This document shows positions 16,031 through 23,383 of a DNA stretch of 30,347 nucleotides, one piece after another. Made by a program: the position numbers and the translations under genes. The DNA is from a virus. The first letter of the stretch is position 1. The number at the start of each line of letters is the position of its first letter. The DNA lies in the IMG/VR virus record IMGVR_UViG_3300023116_007351, positions 1-30,347 of that record; one strand, 5' to 3'. A model generated the notes under the pieces. The model was not told the DNA's origin. It saw only the letters and a list, made by a program, of their open reading frames with translations, and searched no databases.

Positions 16031-16488
16031 CAAAAACTCCATTTCCCTGACAACGCATCACGCAGACGCTCATCATGATAATCAGGACCCATCTCAGTAT
16101 CATCCTTATCGCTCAAGTGCTGTTCAATTGCCGCCTTCAAAAAAGCGGCCAACGACAACGAAGGGTCAGGCAACGAACCCATAGATAAAAGACGATCAGC
16201 TTCCGCTAAACGCTTCTCAGCATGAAAACGAAACCTTGCAGTCTTTGACAGTTTACCCGCCAAATTCTCAGAAACCGGATTGCTTTCAAAATCAGGATAC
16301 ATTTTCCGCACCGAAGCAACTGACTCATTAATTGCAGTAATCTGCTCATCCACAGTCTCAATAATATTACTCAGCGTATCCCGCCAACGCTGCACATTCT
16401 CAGGTAAACGAAGCATATCTTGCTCCCGCTGATCCAACGTGCCCTTAATATCCTCAGAAACAATTTGAGCAAACGTAACATCAGGCAT
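16030..16488 (-). CDS. Unknown helical protein
   Basis: A 152-residue protein from the ATG at 16488 (CCGGAG 8 nt upstream), overlapping the end of the nuclease gene by 8 nt and the glycosyltransferase start by 1 nt. It is mostly helical and polar (LPENVQRWRDTLSNIIETVD, KLSKTARFRFHAEKRLAEAD) with no recognised motif. Close overlaps on both sides show it is part of the recombination operon. The extra 49 upstream residues possible in this frame lie over the nuclease gene and look like shadow sequence. Confidence 0.75.
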   Translation of the reverse strand: MPDVTFAQIVSEDIKGTLDQREQDMLRLPENVQRWRDTLSNIIETVDEQITAINESVASVRKMYPDFESNPVSENLAGKLSKTARFRFHAEKRLAEADRLLSMGSLPDPSLSLAAFLKAAIEQHLSDKDDTEMGPDYHDERLRDALSGKWSF

Positions 16489-17257
16489 TGGACCACTCCG
16501 GGCAAATAGGCTTATAATCACACCAGTTACATAGCGGCCCCGTGATCGTCTGGAACTCACCCGAAGCACAACTCGTAGTAACCTTATCCCAAGTGTTGCT
16601 AACCTCAACTCGGACAGCAGACTCAAGTTCAGCATCTATCTCATATCGTGCAAACTCGCCCGACTTCAAGTACAACAATTCGGCCCGCTCAACTTCTCGC
16701 TCCTCCTGCTCTGCCAAAAGAATGCTGTAGATAGTGATCTGCATCTTTTTTTCCCACTCATACTGAGGGCGAGGTTTCTTGCCGGTCTTGTAGTCGGATA
16801 TTACAAGCTTGTCATTTTCCAACGTCCATCGGTCAATAATTCCAAAGATAGGCACTCCGTCAATCGCACCATCCATCTTTGCTTCTATGCCAGCAGCCTC
16901 AAAAGATGTTGGGTCCTCCATGCCGAAGTAGTTCTCAATGCACCACCACGCCTTCCATCGGAATTCGTTTTCTGTCCCCTTCTCGGCAAGTTCATTGAAC
17001 TTTTCATTCCACTTCATATTCCACTGCCACCGAGCGATACTACGAGCGGCTGACTCGGTACGCTCCTCTGCGGGCAACGCAAACAAGTCTTCTAAAACTT
17101 CATGAACAAACGAGCCCAGATGTTGCGCCTCAGTCGACTCTGTCGGTAACCGGTCAAGCCTGGAAAACTTGAACTTCATTGGGCACTGTTGGAATGTCCC
17201 AATAGACGACGGCGACATATACCGTGGAGGCTCATAAGGGATAGGGCCCAGATCCAT
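16481..17257 (-). CDS. PD-(D/E)XK (RecB/Cas4-like) exonuclease with iron-sulfur cysteines
   Basis: A 258-residue protein from the ATG at 17257 (1 nt after the Rad52-like stop; an ATG at 17269 is possible). It starts with SPSSIGTFQQCPMKFKF, followed by GSFVHEVLEDLF with the conserved His, FGIIDRW and LVISDYKTGKK, giving the D..DYK catalytic set, then KKMQITIYSILL. One Cys near the start and CNWCDYKPIC at the end are placed as the four ligands of the 4Fe-4S cluster seen in Cas4/AddB-type nucleases. It likely resects DNA ends to make single strands for the neighbouring annealing protein, as in two-component phage recombination systems. Confidence 0.9.
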   Translation of the reverse strand: MDLGPIPYEPPRYMSPSSIGTFQQCPMKFKFSRLDRLPTESTEAQHLGSFVHEVLEDLFALPAEERTESAARSIARWQWNMKWNEKFNELAEKGTENEFRWKAWWCIENYFGMEDPTSFEAAGIEAKMDGAIDGVPIFGIIDRWTLENDKLVISDYKTGKKPRPQYEWEKKMQITIYSILLAEQEEREVERAELLYLKSGEFARYEIDAELESAVRVEVSNTWDKVTTSCASGEFQTITGPLCNWCDYKPICPEWSNA

Positions 17258-17258
17258 A

Positions 17259-17918
17259 CTACTCTGCATCAAACACGACGCCTGTTTCGGTGGGCTGTCG
17301 AACACTACGAACAAAGTCGAGCATCTGATCCAACAGTGCTCTCGTAATATTCAACCGTTCAAAAGGAAGATCATTAGAAATTGAGTCCCAATGCTCCCTG
17401 GCCTGATGCATTTCTGCGGTGCTCAACGAGTTAAGTACTGTGCGAAGTTTTTCGAAATGTTCTTCACTGATGGCTGATTCAACATCTTCAACTTCTTCCA
17501 GATACAGGGCCTCTTCTGATCGGGCAAGATAAAGCCCAACTCCCAGAGACTGCGCCGCTTTTTTTAGAGCGTCAGATACAGCGCCTTTAAATTCATCACC
17601 AAGGTCAACAATATCCCCGCTCTTTGTGCGCTTAATCTTCTGCCCACCAATTCCTTCACGCACAACCACAAGATTGGGCGCTTCGTTTGTTGGAATAAAA
17701 GTGGCAGTAAGGCGCACATGTGCGACCACAAACTCGGGATCTAAACTATCCCGCTCAACTTTCATAACTTCATAGGACCACATGTCCACACCCAGCACCT
17801 TGTTAAGCCGGGTAATTACTTCTGATACTGGAATGTACGTAAGCATAGCACTACCCTTACGCAACTGCCGCTCCACCTCGACTGGGAACGGCTCTGACAA
17901 CTCAGCTAACATATTCAT
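17259..17918 (-). CDS. Rad52-family single-strand annealing protein
   Basis: A 219-residue protein. Residues 8-130 match the Rad52/Rad22 DNA-binding domain: LSEPFPVEVERQLRKGSAMLTYIPVSEVITRLNKVLG, WSYEVMKVERD, REGIGGQKIKR, and VSDALKKAAQSLGVGLYL. Phage members (Sak-like) form rings that anneal complementary single strands. The C-terminal third is acidic then helical and is the expected variable part. It starts with an ATGA overlap with the upstream gene and sits next to the RecB-like nuclease, making a complete annealing-type recombination pair beside the separate RecA and SSB genes. Confidence 0.9.
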   Translation of the reverse strand: MNMLAELSEPFPVEVERQLRKGSAMLTYIPVSEVITRLNKVLGVDMWSYEVMKVERDSLDPEFVVAHVRLTATFIPTNEAPNLVVVREGIGGQKIKRTKSGDIVDLGDEFKGAVSDALKKAAQSLGVGLYLARSEEALYLEEVEDVESAISEEHFEKLRTVLNSLSTAEMHQAREHWDSISNDLPFERLNITRALLDQMLDFVRSVRQPTETGVVFDAE

Positions 17919-18409
17919 ACATCTCTCCTTACAACAAGATTTTTCTTGGATTCTCCAACTTCACAAAAATCATCCGCATCAATGTGAAGCTCCTTCAACT
18001 TACCTACCTTCCAATACGAAAGACCAACAAACTCCAGAACCTGTTGAATAAGCTCCTGCGGAGACAAACTCATTTCCCCAGAGTCAATGTTCATATTCCT
18101 ATCTGCAACACGACGCCCAACCTCAGCGGCAAGTCGGCTATGATCCCACGATTTACGAGGTGCCCCAGACTTAACTTCAATGGTACCCGTAGATATTTCT
18201 ACAGGAGCGGAAGCGTCAATGGATTCTGCCACTATCGTCTGAAACTCACTGAATGTTTGAGTCGCAATACTTTTGACATGATGAAGGGCTCCTGCAACTT
18301 CAAGAAGCTCCTCATCAGTAGAGCTAGAAGGGAGAGTGCCAAGCAGTAACCGTAGTTCAAGTAAAAGATCGGTAACTGTATCTATGTGCTGCAATGTTCG
18401 ATCAGCCAT
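17915..18409 (-). CDS. Unknown protein preceding the Rad52-like gene
   Basis: A 164-residue protein with a helical N-terminal half and a C-terminal segment SPQELIQQVLEFVGLSYWKVGKLKELHIDADDFCEV. A similar layout is often found beside phage annealing proteins, but I do not know a function. The ATG has GGGAG 4-5 nt upstream and a good promoter about 25 nt further up, so this is the first gene of the recombination operon. Its TGA overlaps the Rad52-like ATG. Confidence 0.78.
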   Translation of the reverse strand: MADRTLQHIDTVTDLLLELRLLLGTLPSSSTDEELLEVAGALHHVKSIATQTFSEFQTIVAESIDASAPVEISTGTIEVKSGAPRKSWDHSRLAAEVGRRVADRNMNIDSGEMSLSPQELIQQVLEFVGLSYWKVGKLKELHIDADDFCEVGESKKNLVVRRDV

Positions 18410-18440
18410 ATATCTCCCTAGTAAATAGTAGCAATACCAT

Positions 18441-18469
18441 AGTTTATCATGCTGACCGATCTAAGTCAA
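18441..18469 (-). promoter_or_regulatory. Promoter of the recombination operon
   Basis: On the minus strand: TTGACT (18469-18464), 17-nt spacer, TAAACT (18446-18441). The predicted start near 18434 gives a leader of about 25 nt containing GGGAG before the ATG at 18409. Unlike several other promoters here it makes a leadered mRNA. Confidence 0.7.
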
Positions 18470-18834
18470 TGCTCCCCTAAAATCCGCTTTAATCCAGAAT
18501 CAAGGTTTAAATACGACCACTTGTCAAAACTCCTATGCATAACTTCATTCAAAATGTCACTCAAATGCATAACGAACAACTCCATTGCATGCTCTTCCCA
18601 CGAAGCCGACGACCCGTGGTCTCTTTCAAGAATGGCTTCAGCAACCATGTCCCTAAGTGGTCCGTCTAAATAATCCGCAGACACCCCAATACTAACCGTG
18701 GAGTCGGTCCAAACAAGCAGCTCGAAATCTTTTCCCTCAATTGCGGAAGCAGGTACAACAAAAAAGACTACTTCCATCAACCCCCGACGCAGTACACCAA
18801 TTACATCATCTGCCAAATCATCGAACTCAATCAC
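18466..18834 (-). CDS. Unknown acidic protein
   Basis: A 122-residue acidic protein. The GTG start overlaps the WhiB-like stop (GTGA). It has a hydrophobic strand pattern near the start (LMEVVFFVVPASA) and later FELLVWTDSTVSIGVS, followed by helices; no family was recognised. It is read together with the WhiB-like gene as a two-gene unit. Confidence 0.72.
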   Translation of the reverse strand: MIEFDDLADDVIGVLRRGLMEVVFFVVPASAIEGKDFELLVWTDSTVSIGVSADYLDGPLRDMVAEAILERDHGSSASWEEHAMELFVMHLSDILNEVMHRSFDKWSYLNLDSGLKRILGEH

Positions 18835-19064
18835 GTAATCTCAACTATTCGTTCAATTTCTGGCCCCGTCTTTCCGCCCCAAACCCCGTCAATAAGCTTA
18901 GCGGATACTGCAATACCCAAACACTCCTCAGTATGTTCACACTCTAACACACAAATGCGGACAGCCGCCTTACGCTTTGACGGCTTAGCCGAGAAAAACA
19001 AACGATCCTGTCCACGACAAGGAGCAGTACGATACCATGCAGGTGCCTTAATTTCATTAAACAC
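18831..19064 (-). CDS. WhiB-family iron-sulfur transcription factor, variant Cys spacing
   Basis: A 77-residue protein with the WhiB plan: an aromatic N-terminus APAWYRTAPC16, DRLFF, a Cys cluster, the GVWGG turn (residues 60-64) and a basic/acidic end. The cluster is C38-x3-C42-x5-C48, whereas the family normally has C-x2-C-x5-C. WhiB proteins bind a 4Fe-4S cluster and the main sigma factor and occur almost only in Actinobacteria and their phages, so this gene is the best host indicator in the window. The GTG start has AAAGGAAG upstream. A perfect inverted repeat lies next to its -35 box. Phage WhiB proteins can alter host gene expression, for example in mycobacteriophage TM4. Confidence 0.88.
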   Translation of the reverse strand: MFNEIKAPAWYRTAPCRGQDRLFFSAKPSKRKAAVRICVLECEHTEECLGIAVSAKLIDGVWGGKTGPEIERIVEIT

Positions 19065-19087
19065 GTTGCTTCCTTTCGTTGCTTCAC

Positions 19088-19110
19088 ATAGTCTAAAGAC
19101 TATTTGTCAA
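19088..19110 (-). promoter_or_regulatory. Operator-like inverted repeat beside the WhiB gene -35 box
   Basis: A TTGACA box on the minus strand (19110-19105) is followed at once by ATAGTCT-TT-AGACTAT (19103-19088), two 7-bp arms around a 2-nt centre. The repeat fills the promoter spacer, where a repressor or WhiB itself could act. No good -10 is visible at the expected distance, so an activator may be needed. Confidence 0.5.
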
Positions 19111-19131
19111 GCAAACAACCCAAAACAGGCA

Positions 19132-19160
19132 TTGACACCCCGCCCTAAACCCACTAGAAT
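19132..19160 (+). promoter_or_regulatory. Strong promoter of the methyltransferase operon
   Basis: TTGACA (19132-19137, perfect), 17-nt spacer, TAGAAT (19155-19160, 5 of 6). The predicted transcription start near 19167 lies about 460 nt upstream of the first clear gene, an unusually long leader for this compact genome. Confidence 0.75.
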
Positions 19161-19166
19161 ACCCAG

Positions 19167-19629
19167 CAAACCAACAAAAGGAGCGCACCGCAACGCAACG
19201 CAACCGGGGAATCCCGATGACATAAAGAACTGCTGATGGACCGGAGGGTCACACTCGTTACGCAACTGGTGAGAAAGAGACACGACGGGCACGCCTACCC
19301 AAAGAGTGACGGTATGGATCGCACGATACACTGGAACAACGCCCTTGACGGGGTCCCAGTCCCTGCACGCTGAACACTAGGACTTGAGGAGATAGGTTCG
19401 GAACTAGCAAACGCCCATGCGGTTCCGGCACACGGGCATCCAGAGCCATATCTGGGGAGAGTGGGCATTCCTGAAAAAATAGGGGATGCTTGGGGTCGAT
19501 GATGCAGGGGATCTAATAATACTAGAGCGGGTACAGCCTGAGCTTTCGTGTAAGTAGCGTCAACTACTACCACACGAAAGGGTGGGTGACTAGTTGCCAA
19601 ACACACCAAGAACCAGGTAGCATATAACG
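19167..19629 (+). other. Long, structured, apparently non-coding leader
   Basis: This 463-nt stretch has no convincing gene. It contains several stem-loops: 19205-19216 (CGGG/CCCG), 19239-19250 (GACC/GGTC), 19400-19404 with 19422-19426 (GGAAC/GTTCC), 19440-19455 (CCAGA/TCTGG), and the strongest at 19543-19580, where CTTTCGTGT pairs with ACACGAAAG around an inner GTAG/CTAC. It follows a strong promoter and precedes the methyltransferase operon. It may be a regulatory leader, a large phage RNA, or decayed coding sequence; short frames in all three phases look weakly protein-like. No tRNA was seen in it. Confidence 0.5.
19236..19373 (+). CDS. Possible 45-residue leader peptide
   Basis: An ATG-started frame encodes a basic peptide beginning MDRRVTLVTQLVRKRHDG and ending DGVPVPAR. 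After its TGA the same frame stays open for 42 more codons to 19502. There is no clear Shine-Dalgarno. It could be a leader peptide, the start of a gene broken by a stop, or chance; I cannot decide. Confidence 0.18.
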   Translation: MDRRVTLVTQLVRKRHDGHAYPKSDGMDRTIHWNNALDGVPVPAR

Positions 19630-20118
19630 ATGCAACCTCTACACGAACTAGAACAATGGTACGAGCAGGCGGACCCCTGGAACTACCAAAAGGACCCGGA
19701 AGACCAGTACAGGAAGTCCTTCTACCTAGCTATAGTGGAGGACGTTGGCCCTAACTTTAACAAGGCCTTAGACATAGGTGCAGGCGAAGGGTGGATAACC
19801 AAAGACCTGCCAGCCCCCGAGATCCATGCACTTGAAGTAAGCGACAACGCCTCCTCTAGACTACCGCCCAACGTAAGGCGGGTACTGGCCCCCGAAGGTC
19901 ACTACGATTTCGTCATGGCAACTGGGCTGCTTTACCCACAGTATGACCATGCGGCAATAGCCCAGAACATCCACGATGCCTGCACAACTGGAACAACCGT
20001 ATTCATTGCAGGCATATCATCGTGGCTACAACCATACACGTTCGGGAACCCAATACGGAGCTTCGATATCCTATACAGAGAGTACGTTCACAACATAACC
20101 GTATGGGAGTACCAATGA
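19630..20118 (+). CDS. Class I SAM-dependent methyltransferase (NodS-like)
   Basis: A 162-residue protein. The start LEQWYEQADPWNYQKDPEDQ resembles the NodS/SAM-methyltransferase opening, and motif I is KALDIGAGEGWITKDLP, where the Gly-rich loop binds S-adenosylmethionine. HALEVS fits motif II, and YDFVMATGLLYP the post-motif strand. It is short compared with the usual 200 residues. AGG lies about 11 nt upstream of the ATG. It opens a four-gene operon with a deacetylase, a PhyH-like oxygenase and a glycosyltransferase; in NodS the acceptor is a chitooligosaccharide, and the deacetylase next door makes a sugar acceptor plausible. Confidence 0.85.
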   Translation: MQPLHELEQWYEQADPWNYQKDPEDQYRKSFYLAIVEDVGPNFNKALDIGAGEGWITKDLPAPEIHALEVSDNASSRLPPNVRRVLAPEGHYDFVMATGLLYPQYDHAAIAQNIHDACTTGTTVFIAGISSWLQPYTFGNPIRSFDILYREYVHNITVWEYQ

Positions 20119-20636
20119 GACTTGCACACAATATCGGAGACACACACCACTCTAACTACCACACCAGGGCACAGATCCTGGCGTGCGACGAACCCATTGG
20201 CTTTGACGGAGTCTACCGAAACGTTCTAGACAACCATGATGTACTAAAGGGCAAATCAGGGATTATGTTTGTAATGGGAAACTTCATGGGTAAAGATAAC
20301 ACCTTTGATCTACACATGGTACCCAAGCTAGAGCGATACTGTACACTCACTGAGGTTAAATCCCTGTGTGCAATGTACGACTTTGAAATTGGCTGGCACA
20401 CATGGTCACACACGTCGTTACCCCTTCTGAGTGACCGTGAAATTATTCAAGAAATCACTGCCCCCTTCCCAACAAAGTATTTACGCTACCCCTACGGGGA
20501 CTACGACGACAGAGTTGTGGAGCTAGTCAAAAAAGCTGGTTACGAAAAAGCCTATTCTGTTACACAGGGTGTGGCAGAAGGAAGTCACCCAGACGCAAAC
20601 TTCAAACTGTATAGCAACTATGTACCATTCGCATAA
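20115..20636 (+). CDS. NodB-like polysaccharide deacetylase, compact
   Basis: A 173-residue protein from the ATG at 20115, in an ATGA overlap with the methyltransferase stop. Features of the NodB homology domain are GFDGVYRNVL in the place of the first motif (usual TFDDG), IMFVMGNFMG, IGWHTWSH with H95 and H99 as zinc ligands, and LRYPYGDYDDRVVELVKKAGY. The first motif has only one Asp, so either catalysis or metal binding may be altered. Family members remove acetyl groups from N-acetylglucosamine-containing glycans. Together with the methyltransferase it gives a nodulation-like NodB/NodS pairing, although the real substrate is unknown. Confidence 0.84.
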   Translation: MRLAHNIGDTHHSNYHTRAQILACDEPIGFDGVYRNVLDNHDVLKGKSGIMFVMGNFMGKDNTFDLHMVPKLERYCTLTEVKSLCAMYDFEIGWHTWSHTSLPLLSDREIIQEITAPFPTKYLRYPYGDYDDRVVELVKKAGYEKAYSVTQGVAEGSHPDANFKLYSNYVPFA

Positions 20637-21348
20637 AGAAGAACTAGACATAAAAGGTGTCACAACGATACCTGACGTATTCACAGCGGATGAGTGCGAC
20701 GAAATGAAGGCTGCCGCATATGCCACAACCGACGAACAAATAGCAAATTCTGGCTACCCCCACATTCCTAGCGAGCAAGCTTACAACAAAAAGTCATTAA
20801 TCTTTTTCCCGGCGCTAGCAAACCCAATCTTAAACAAGTACAGAATTGACCAGAGAATGGTTGATATTGTACAAAGTTTCTTAGGGGACAATGTCCGCCA
20901 GATTAATAATCAAGTTTACTTTAGGGAAGCTGAAGACTTAGATACATTCGCCTGGCACCGAGACACTATATTTCGGGAAAGCGGTGTTTTTACGGCATCT
21001 ATATCCTCCGATTACTTGCAGACAATTATTGCGGTAGATGACATCACCCCAAGTAACGGCGCTGTAGAGTTTATCGAAGGCTCACACATGTGGCCAATCT
21101 TCCCAGTCCCTAAAAACCTTCGCCAATTCAACAGGCAGAACCTCTACGGAACAAAGTACACAGCAACCCGTGGTTCAGTGATGTTATGGTCGGTAAACAT
21201 TATACACGGAAGCGAAGAAAACACCTCAGGAAACTCACGAATGACCTACATGAATGGCTTTTGCAAGTCAGCCAGCGTGCTAGACTACCCTGAGTATCTT
21301 GTTGACGGAAAAGTTATACATCAGATAAACCCAGAAAGGATTCCATAA
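20620..21348 (+). CDS. PhyH-like Fe(II)/2-oxoglutarate dioxygenase
   Basis: A 242-residue protein from the ATG at 20620, overlapping the deacetylase by 17 nt. It carries the iron-binding triad HxD...H as WHRDT (H113, D115) and IIHGSEENTSGNSRMTY (H196), with R207 placed to bind 2-oxoglutarate. The segment VDDITPSNGAVEFIEGSHMWP is characteristic of the phytanoyl-CoA dioxygenase superfamily. Members hydroxylate small molecules, lipids or sugars. Phages carry such genes occasionally; the substrate here is unknown but probably linked to the methyltransferase, deacetylase and glycosyltransferase encoded alongside. Confidence 0.88.
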   Translation: MYHSHKEELDIKGVTTIPDVFTADECDEMKAAAYATTDEQIANSGYPHIPSEQAYNKKSLIFFPALANPILNKYRIDQRMVDIVQSFLGDNVRQINNQVYFREAEDLDTFAWHRDTIFRESGVFTASISSDYLQTIIAVDDITPSNGAVEFIEGSHMWPIFPVPKNLRQFNRQNLYGTKYTATRGSVMLWSVNIIHGSEENTSGNSRMTYMNGFCKSASVLDYPEYLVDGKVIHQINPERIP

Positions 21349-21956
21349 TGCTAACAGTTGTAGTAGCCTCGTATTATTACGGGCATCTTGCTGCGCACTG
21401 CATTGAAAGCCTGTTATCACAAACCGTTAAACCAGAAAAAATTCTTTTTGTTGATGACGGGGTCGGCGACTGCGCCCACTTACCAAAAGTTTATCCAGAG
21501 GTTGAGTACACCCTAAGGGAAGAAAACCTAGGGACCGCTGACAACTTCCAAGACATGCTTATGAAAGTAGACACTGAATACACAATGTTTATTGGGGCGG
21601 ATAACTGGTTACGATCTGACACAGTCGAAACCTTAACTCAACACAGCACTGACATTGTCACATACGACATCATTATTACGGGAGAGTTTAAGAAAAATCA
21701 TCCCGTACCCACAACCCCAACAAACGGAGACTTGTACTGGGAAAGAAAAGGTCATCATGGATCAATGATGTACAAAACGGCCCTAGCCCAAAAAGTTGGC
21801 TACAAACGACACCATAATTTCCTTGAGGGTAACGCCGGGGCCGAAGACTTGAGTCTGTGGAATGGAATGTTGGCGCTTGGTGCCACGGTCACACAAGTGC
21901 GGCAGGGCCTGCTATTTTATCGGCGGCACAGAGAAAACTTTATCAACTGTCGCTAG
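21348..21956 (+). CDS. GT-A type (family 2-like) glycosyltransferase
   Basis: A 202-residue protein with LTVVVASYYYGHLAAHCIESLLSQT, ILFVDDGVGD, EENLGTADNFQDML and MFIGADNWLRSDTVE, the pattern of GT2 enzymes; ADN takes the place of the DxD metal motif. The later GAEDLSLWNGM segment fits the catalytic-base region. The ATG overlaps the upstream stop (TAATG) with AAAGGA upstream. Its end overlaps the opposing gene by 4 nt. It is the last gene of the operon. Confidence 0.86.
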   Translation: MLTVVVASYYYGHLAAHCIESLLSQTVKPEKILFVDDGVGDCAHLPKVYPEVEYTLREENLGTADNFQDMLMKVDTEYTMFIGADNWLRSDTVETLTQHSTDIVTYDIIITGEFKKNHPVPTTPTNGDLYWERKGHHGSMMYKTALAQKVGYKRHHNFLEGNAGAEDLSLWNGMLALGATVTQVRQGLLFYRRHRENFINCR

Positions 21957-22318
21957 TTGGCCATTATCCGCTTAAGCTGCTGTGCATCCACAAAGATAGT
22001 GGCAGTGCCATTGTTGATCTCAACTTGATCAAGTGGCACACCAACAAGTGACGCTAGTTTTGCTTTCATCTTTATCTCAGCAGTAGGGTCCCAGGGTTCC
22101 CATCCGTTCTCCCAGTCGCTCAAAACCTCCACTAATCGCTGCGGTGTGTCTGGCGTAGCGCAGATTTTACAACATACCCGTGTCTCTCCCACAACAGCCC
22201 GGCGGTCTGACGGCACAACATGCCCACACTCTAACTCCAGCTGCCAGCCCGTACCTCCCCACTCGCCAACACGAATGGACGCCTTAACCGTCCGCTTGGG
22301 ACCACGTTTATTTGCCAT
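21953..22318 (-). CDS. Zinc-binding-type phage protein, unknown function
   Basis: A 121-residue protein, taken from the ATG at 22318 because a perfect TATAAT box ends 6 nt before it; an ATG at 22324 would be at the edge of the transcript. The start is basic (MANKRGPKRTVKAS). LECGHVVPSDRRAVVGE and CCKIC give a possible CxH/CxxC zinc site. A Trp-rich, acidic middle (WENGWEPWDP) is followed by a short C-terminal domain. It is divergent from recA and converges on the glycosyltransferase with a 4-nt overlap. Confidence 0.72.
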   Translation of the reverse strand: MANKRGPKRTVKASIRVGEWGGTGWQLELECGHVVPSDRRAVVGETRVCCKICATPDTPQRLVEVLSDWENGWEPWDPTAEIKMKAKLASLVGVPLDQVEINNGTATIFVDAQQLKRIMAN

Positions 22319-22324
22319 AAACAT

Positions 22325-22354
22325 ATTATAGTTCACAGGCTTGACTACGGGCAA
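22325..22354 (-). promoter_or_regulatory. Leaderless promoter, divergent from the recA promoter
   Basis: On the minus strand: TTGCCC (22354-22349), 18-nt spacer, perfect TATAAT (22330-22325), 6 nt, ATG at 22318. Its -35 box sits inside the spacer of the recA promoter, so the two cannot be occupied at once. Confidence 0.72.
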
Positions 22355-22369
22355 CCAAGAAGCTAGAAT
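22341..22369 (+). promoter_or_regulatory. Leaderless promoter of recA
   Basis: TTGACT (22341-22346), 17-nt spacer, TAGAAT (22364-22369), 6 nt, ATG at 22376. The predicted transcript starts at the ATG itself. No LexA-type box was recognised near it. Confidence 0.75.
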
Positions 22370-22375
22370 ACGAAG

Positions 22376-23350
22376 ATGGACAAGAATAAACTTCTAGAAG
22401 ACGCAATAGGCCAAATTGAAAAACAGTTTGGCACAGGCTCCATCATGCGCCTTGGCGACAACGCCACAATGCAGATCGAAACCATCTCCACCGGCTCAAT
22501 CGCCCTAGACCTAGCCCTCGGCGTTGGTGGGCTACCCAAAGGCAGAGTCACAGAAATCTACGGACCCGAGTCCAGCGGAAAAACAACGATTGCGCTGCAC
22601 GTTATCGCTGCCGCCCAGAAGGCAGGTGGCCAATGTGCCTTTATTGACGCAGAGCACGCACTAGATCCAGTGTACGCTAGGGCAATCGGATGCGACGTAG
22701 ACAACCTACTCGTATCCCAACCGGACACCGGAGAACAAGCACTGACAATCACAAACCGTCTAATTGAATCAGGTGCCCTAGACGTTGTAGTCGTGGACTC
22801 TGTTGCGGCTCTAACTCCTCGTGCAGAAATTGACGGCGAGATGGGAGACAGCCACGTCGGACTACACGCCCGTCTTATGTCTCAGGCGATGCGAAAGATT
22901 GTTGCCAACCTAAATCACTCTAAGACCATTCTGATTATGATCAATCAGCTTAGGGAGAAGATTGGTGTCATGTTCGGCAGCCCTGAGGTGACAACCGGAG
23001 GCAAGGCTCTAAAGTTCTACGCCTCTGTACGGTTGGACATTAGGAGAATCGAAACCCTCAAAACCGACGGCGAAGCTATGGGAAACAAAGTCCGAGTGAA
23101 AGTTGTGAAGAACAAGGTCGCTCCCCCTCACCGCCAGGCAGAGTTTGAAATCGCTTACGGCGAAGGAATCTCCAGAACAGGTGACATTGTAGACATCGGC
23201 GTGGATATGGGAATCATCGACAAGAAGGGCGCATGGTTTGCATACAGCGGTGAAAACATTGGTCAAGGCCGGGTAAACACCAAAGCCTACCTAGACGACA
23301 ACCCCAATGTCCGTGAAGAGATCGCAGATAAGATCTACGCACAAATGTAA
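22376..23350 (+). CDS. recA: RecA recombinase
   Basis: A 324-residue protein with all main RecA signatures: the N-terminal [10 protein letters not shown], Walker A GPESSGKT (63-70), [12 protein letters not shown], Walker B region [12 protein letters not shown], and the family signature [14 protein letters not shown]. The C-terminal domain ends at [13 protein letters not shown], so it lacks the acidic tail of cellular RecA (usually about 345-350 residues). It forms filaments on single-stranded DNA and promotes strand exchange. A phage RecA beside a Rad52-like annealase and a RecB-like nuclease gives the virus two recombination routes. Confidence 0.97.
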   Translation: MDKNKLLEDAIGQIEKQFGTGSIMRLGDNATMQIETISTGSIALDLALGVGGLPKGRVTEIYGPESSGKTTIALHVIAAAQKAGGQCAFIDAEHALDPVYARAIGCDVDNLLVSQPDTGEQALTITNRLIESGALDVVVVDSVAALTPRAEIDGEMGDSHVGLHARLMSQAMRKIVANLNHSKTILIMINQLREKIGVMFGSPEVTTGGKALKFYASVRLDIRRIETLKTDGEAMGNKVRVKVVKNKVAPPHRQAEFEIAYGEGISRTGDIVDIGVDMGIIDKKGAWFAYSGENIGQGRVNTKAYLDDNPNVREEIADKIYAQM

Positions 23351-23367
23351 CAACTGTCCCACCTATG

Positions 23368-23376
23368 TGGTATACT
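23368..23376 (+). promoter_or_regulatory. Extended -10 promoter, leaderless
   Basis: TGG followed by TATACT (23371-23376), 7 nt, ATG at 23384. The -35 position (TAACAA) is poor, so the TGn extension probably compensates. It overlaps the region just past the recA stop. Confidence 0.5.
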
Positions 23377-23383
23377 TGTAAAC

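Noticed and set aside
19295-19609. Minus-strand frame of 104 residues in the leader region
   Set aside because: Pro/Ser-rich, no recognisable motif, no promoter or Shine-Dalgarno, and it runs antisense to a region with strong stem-loops.
19167-19629. tRNA genes in the leader
   Set aside because: GGTTCGGAAC resembles a T-arm, but no acceptor stem or anticodon arm could be drawn around it.
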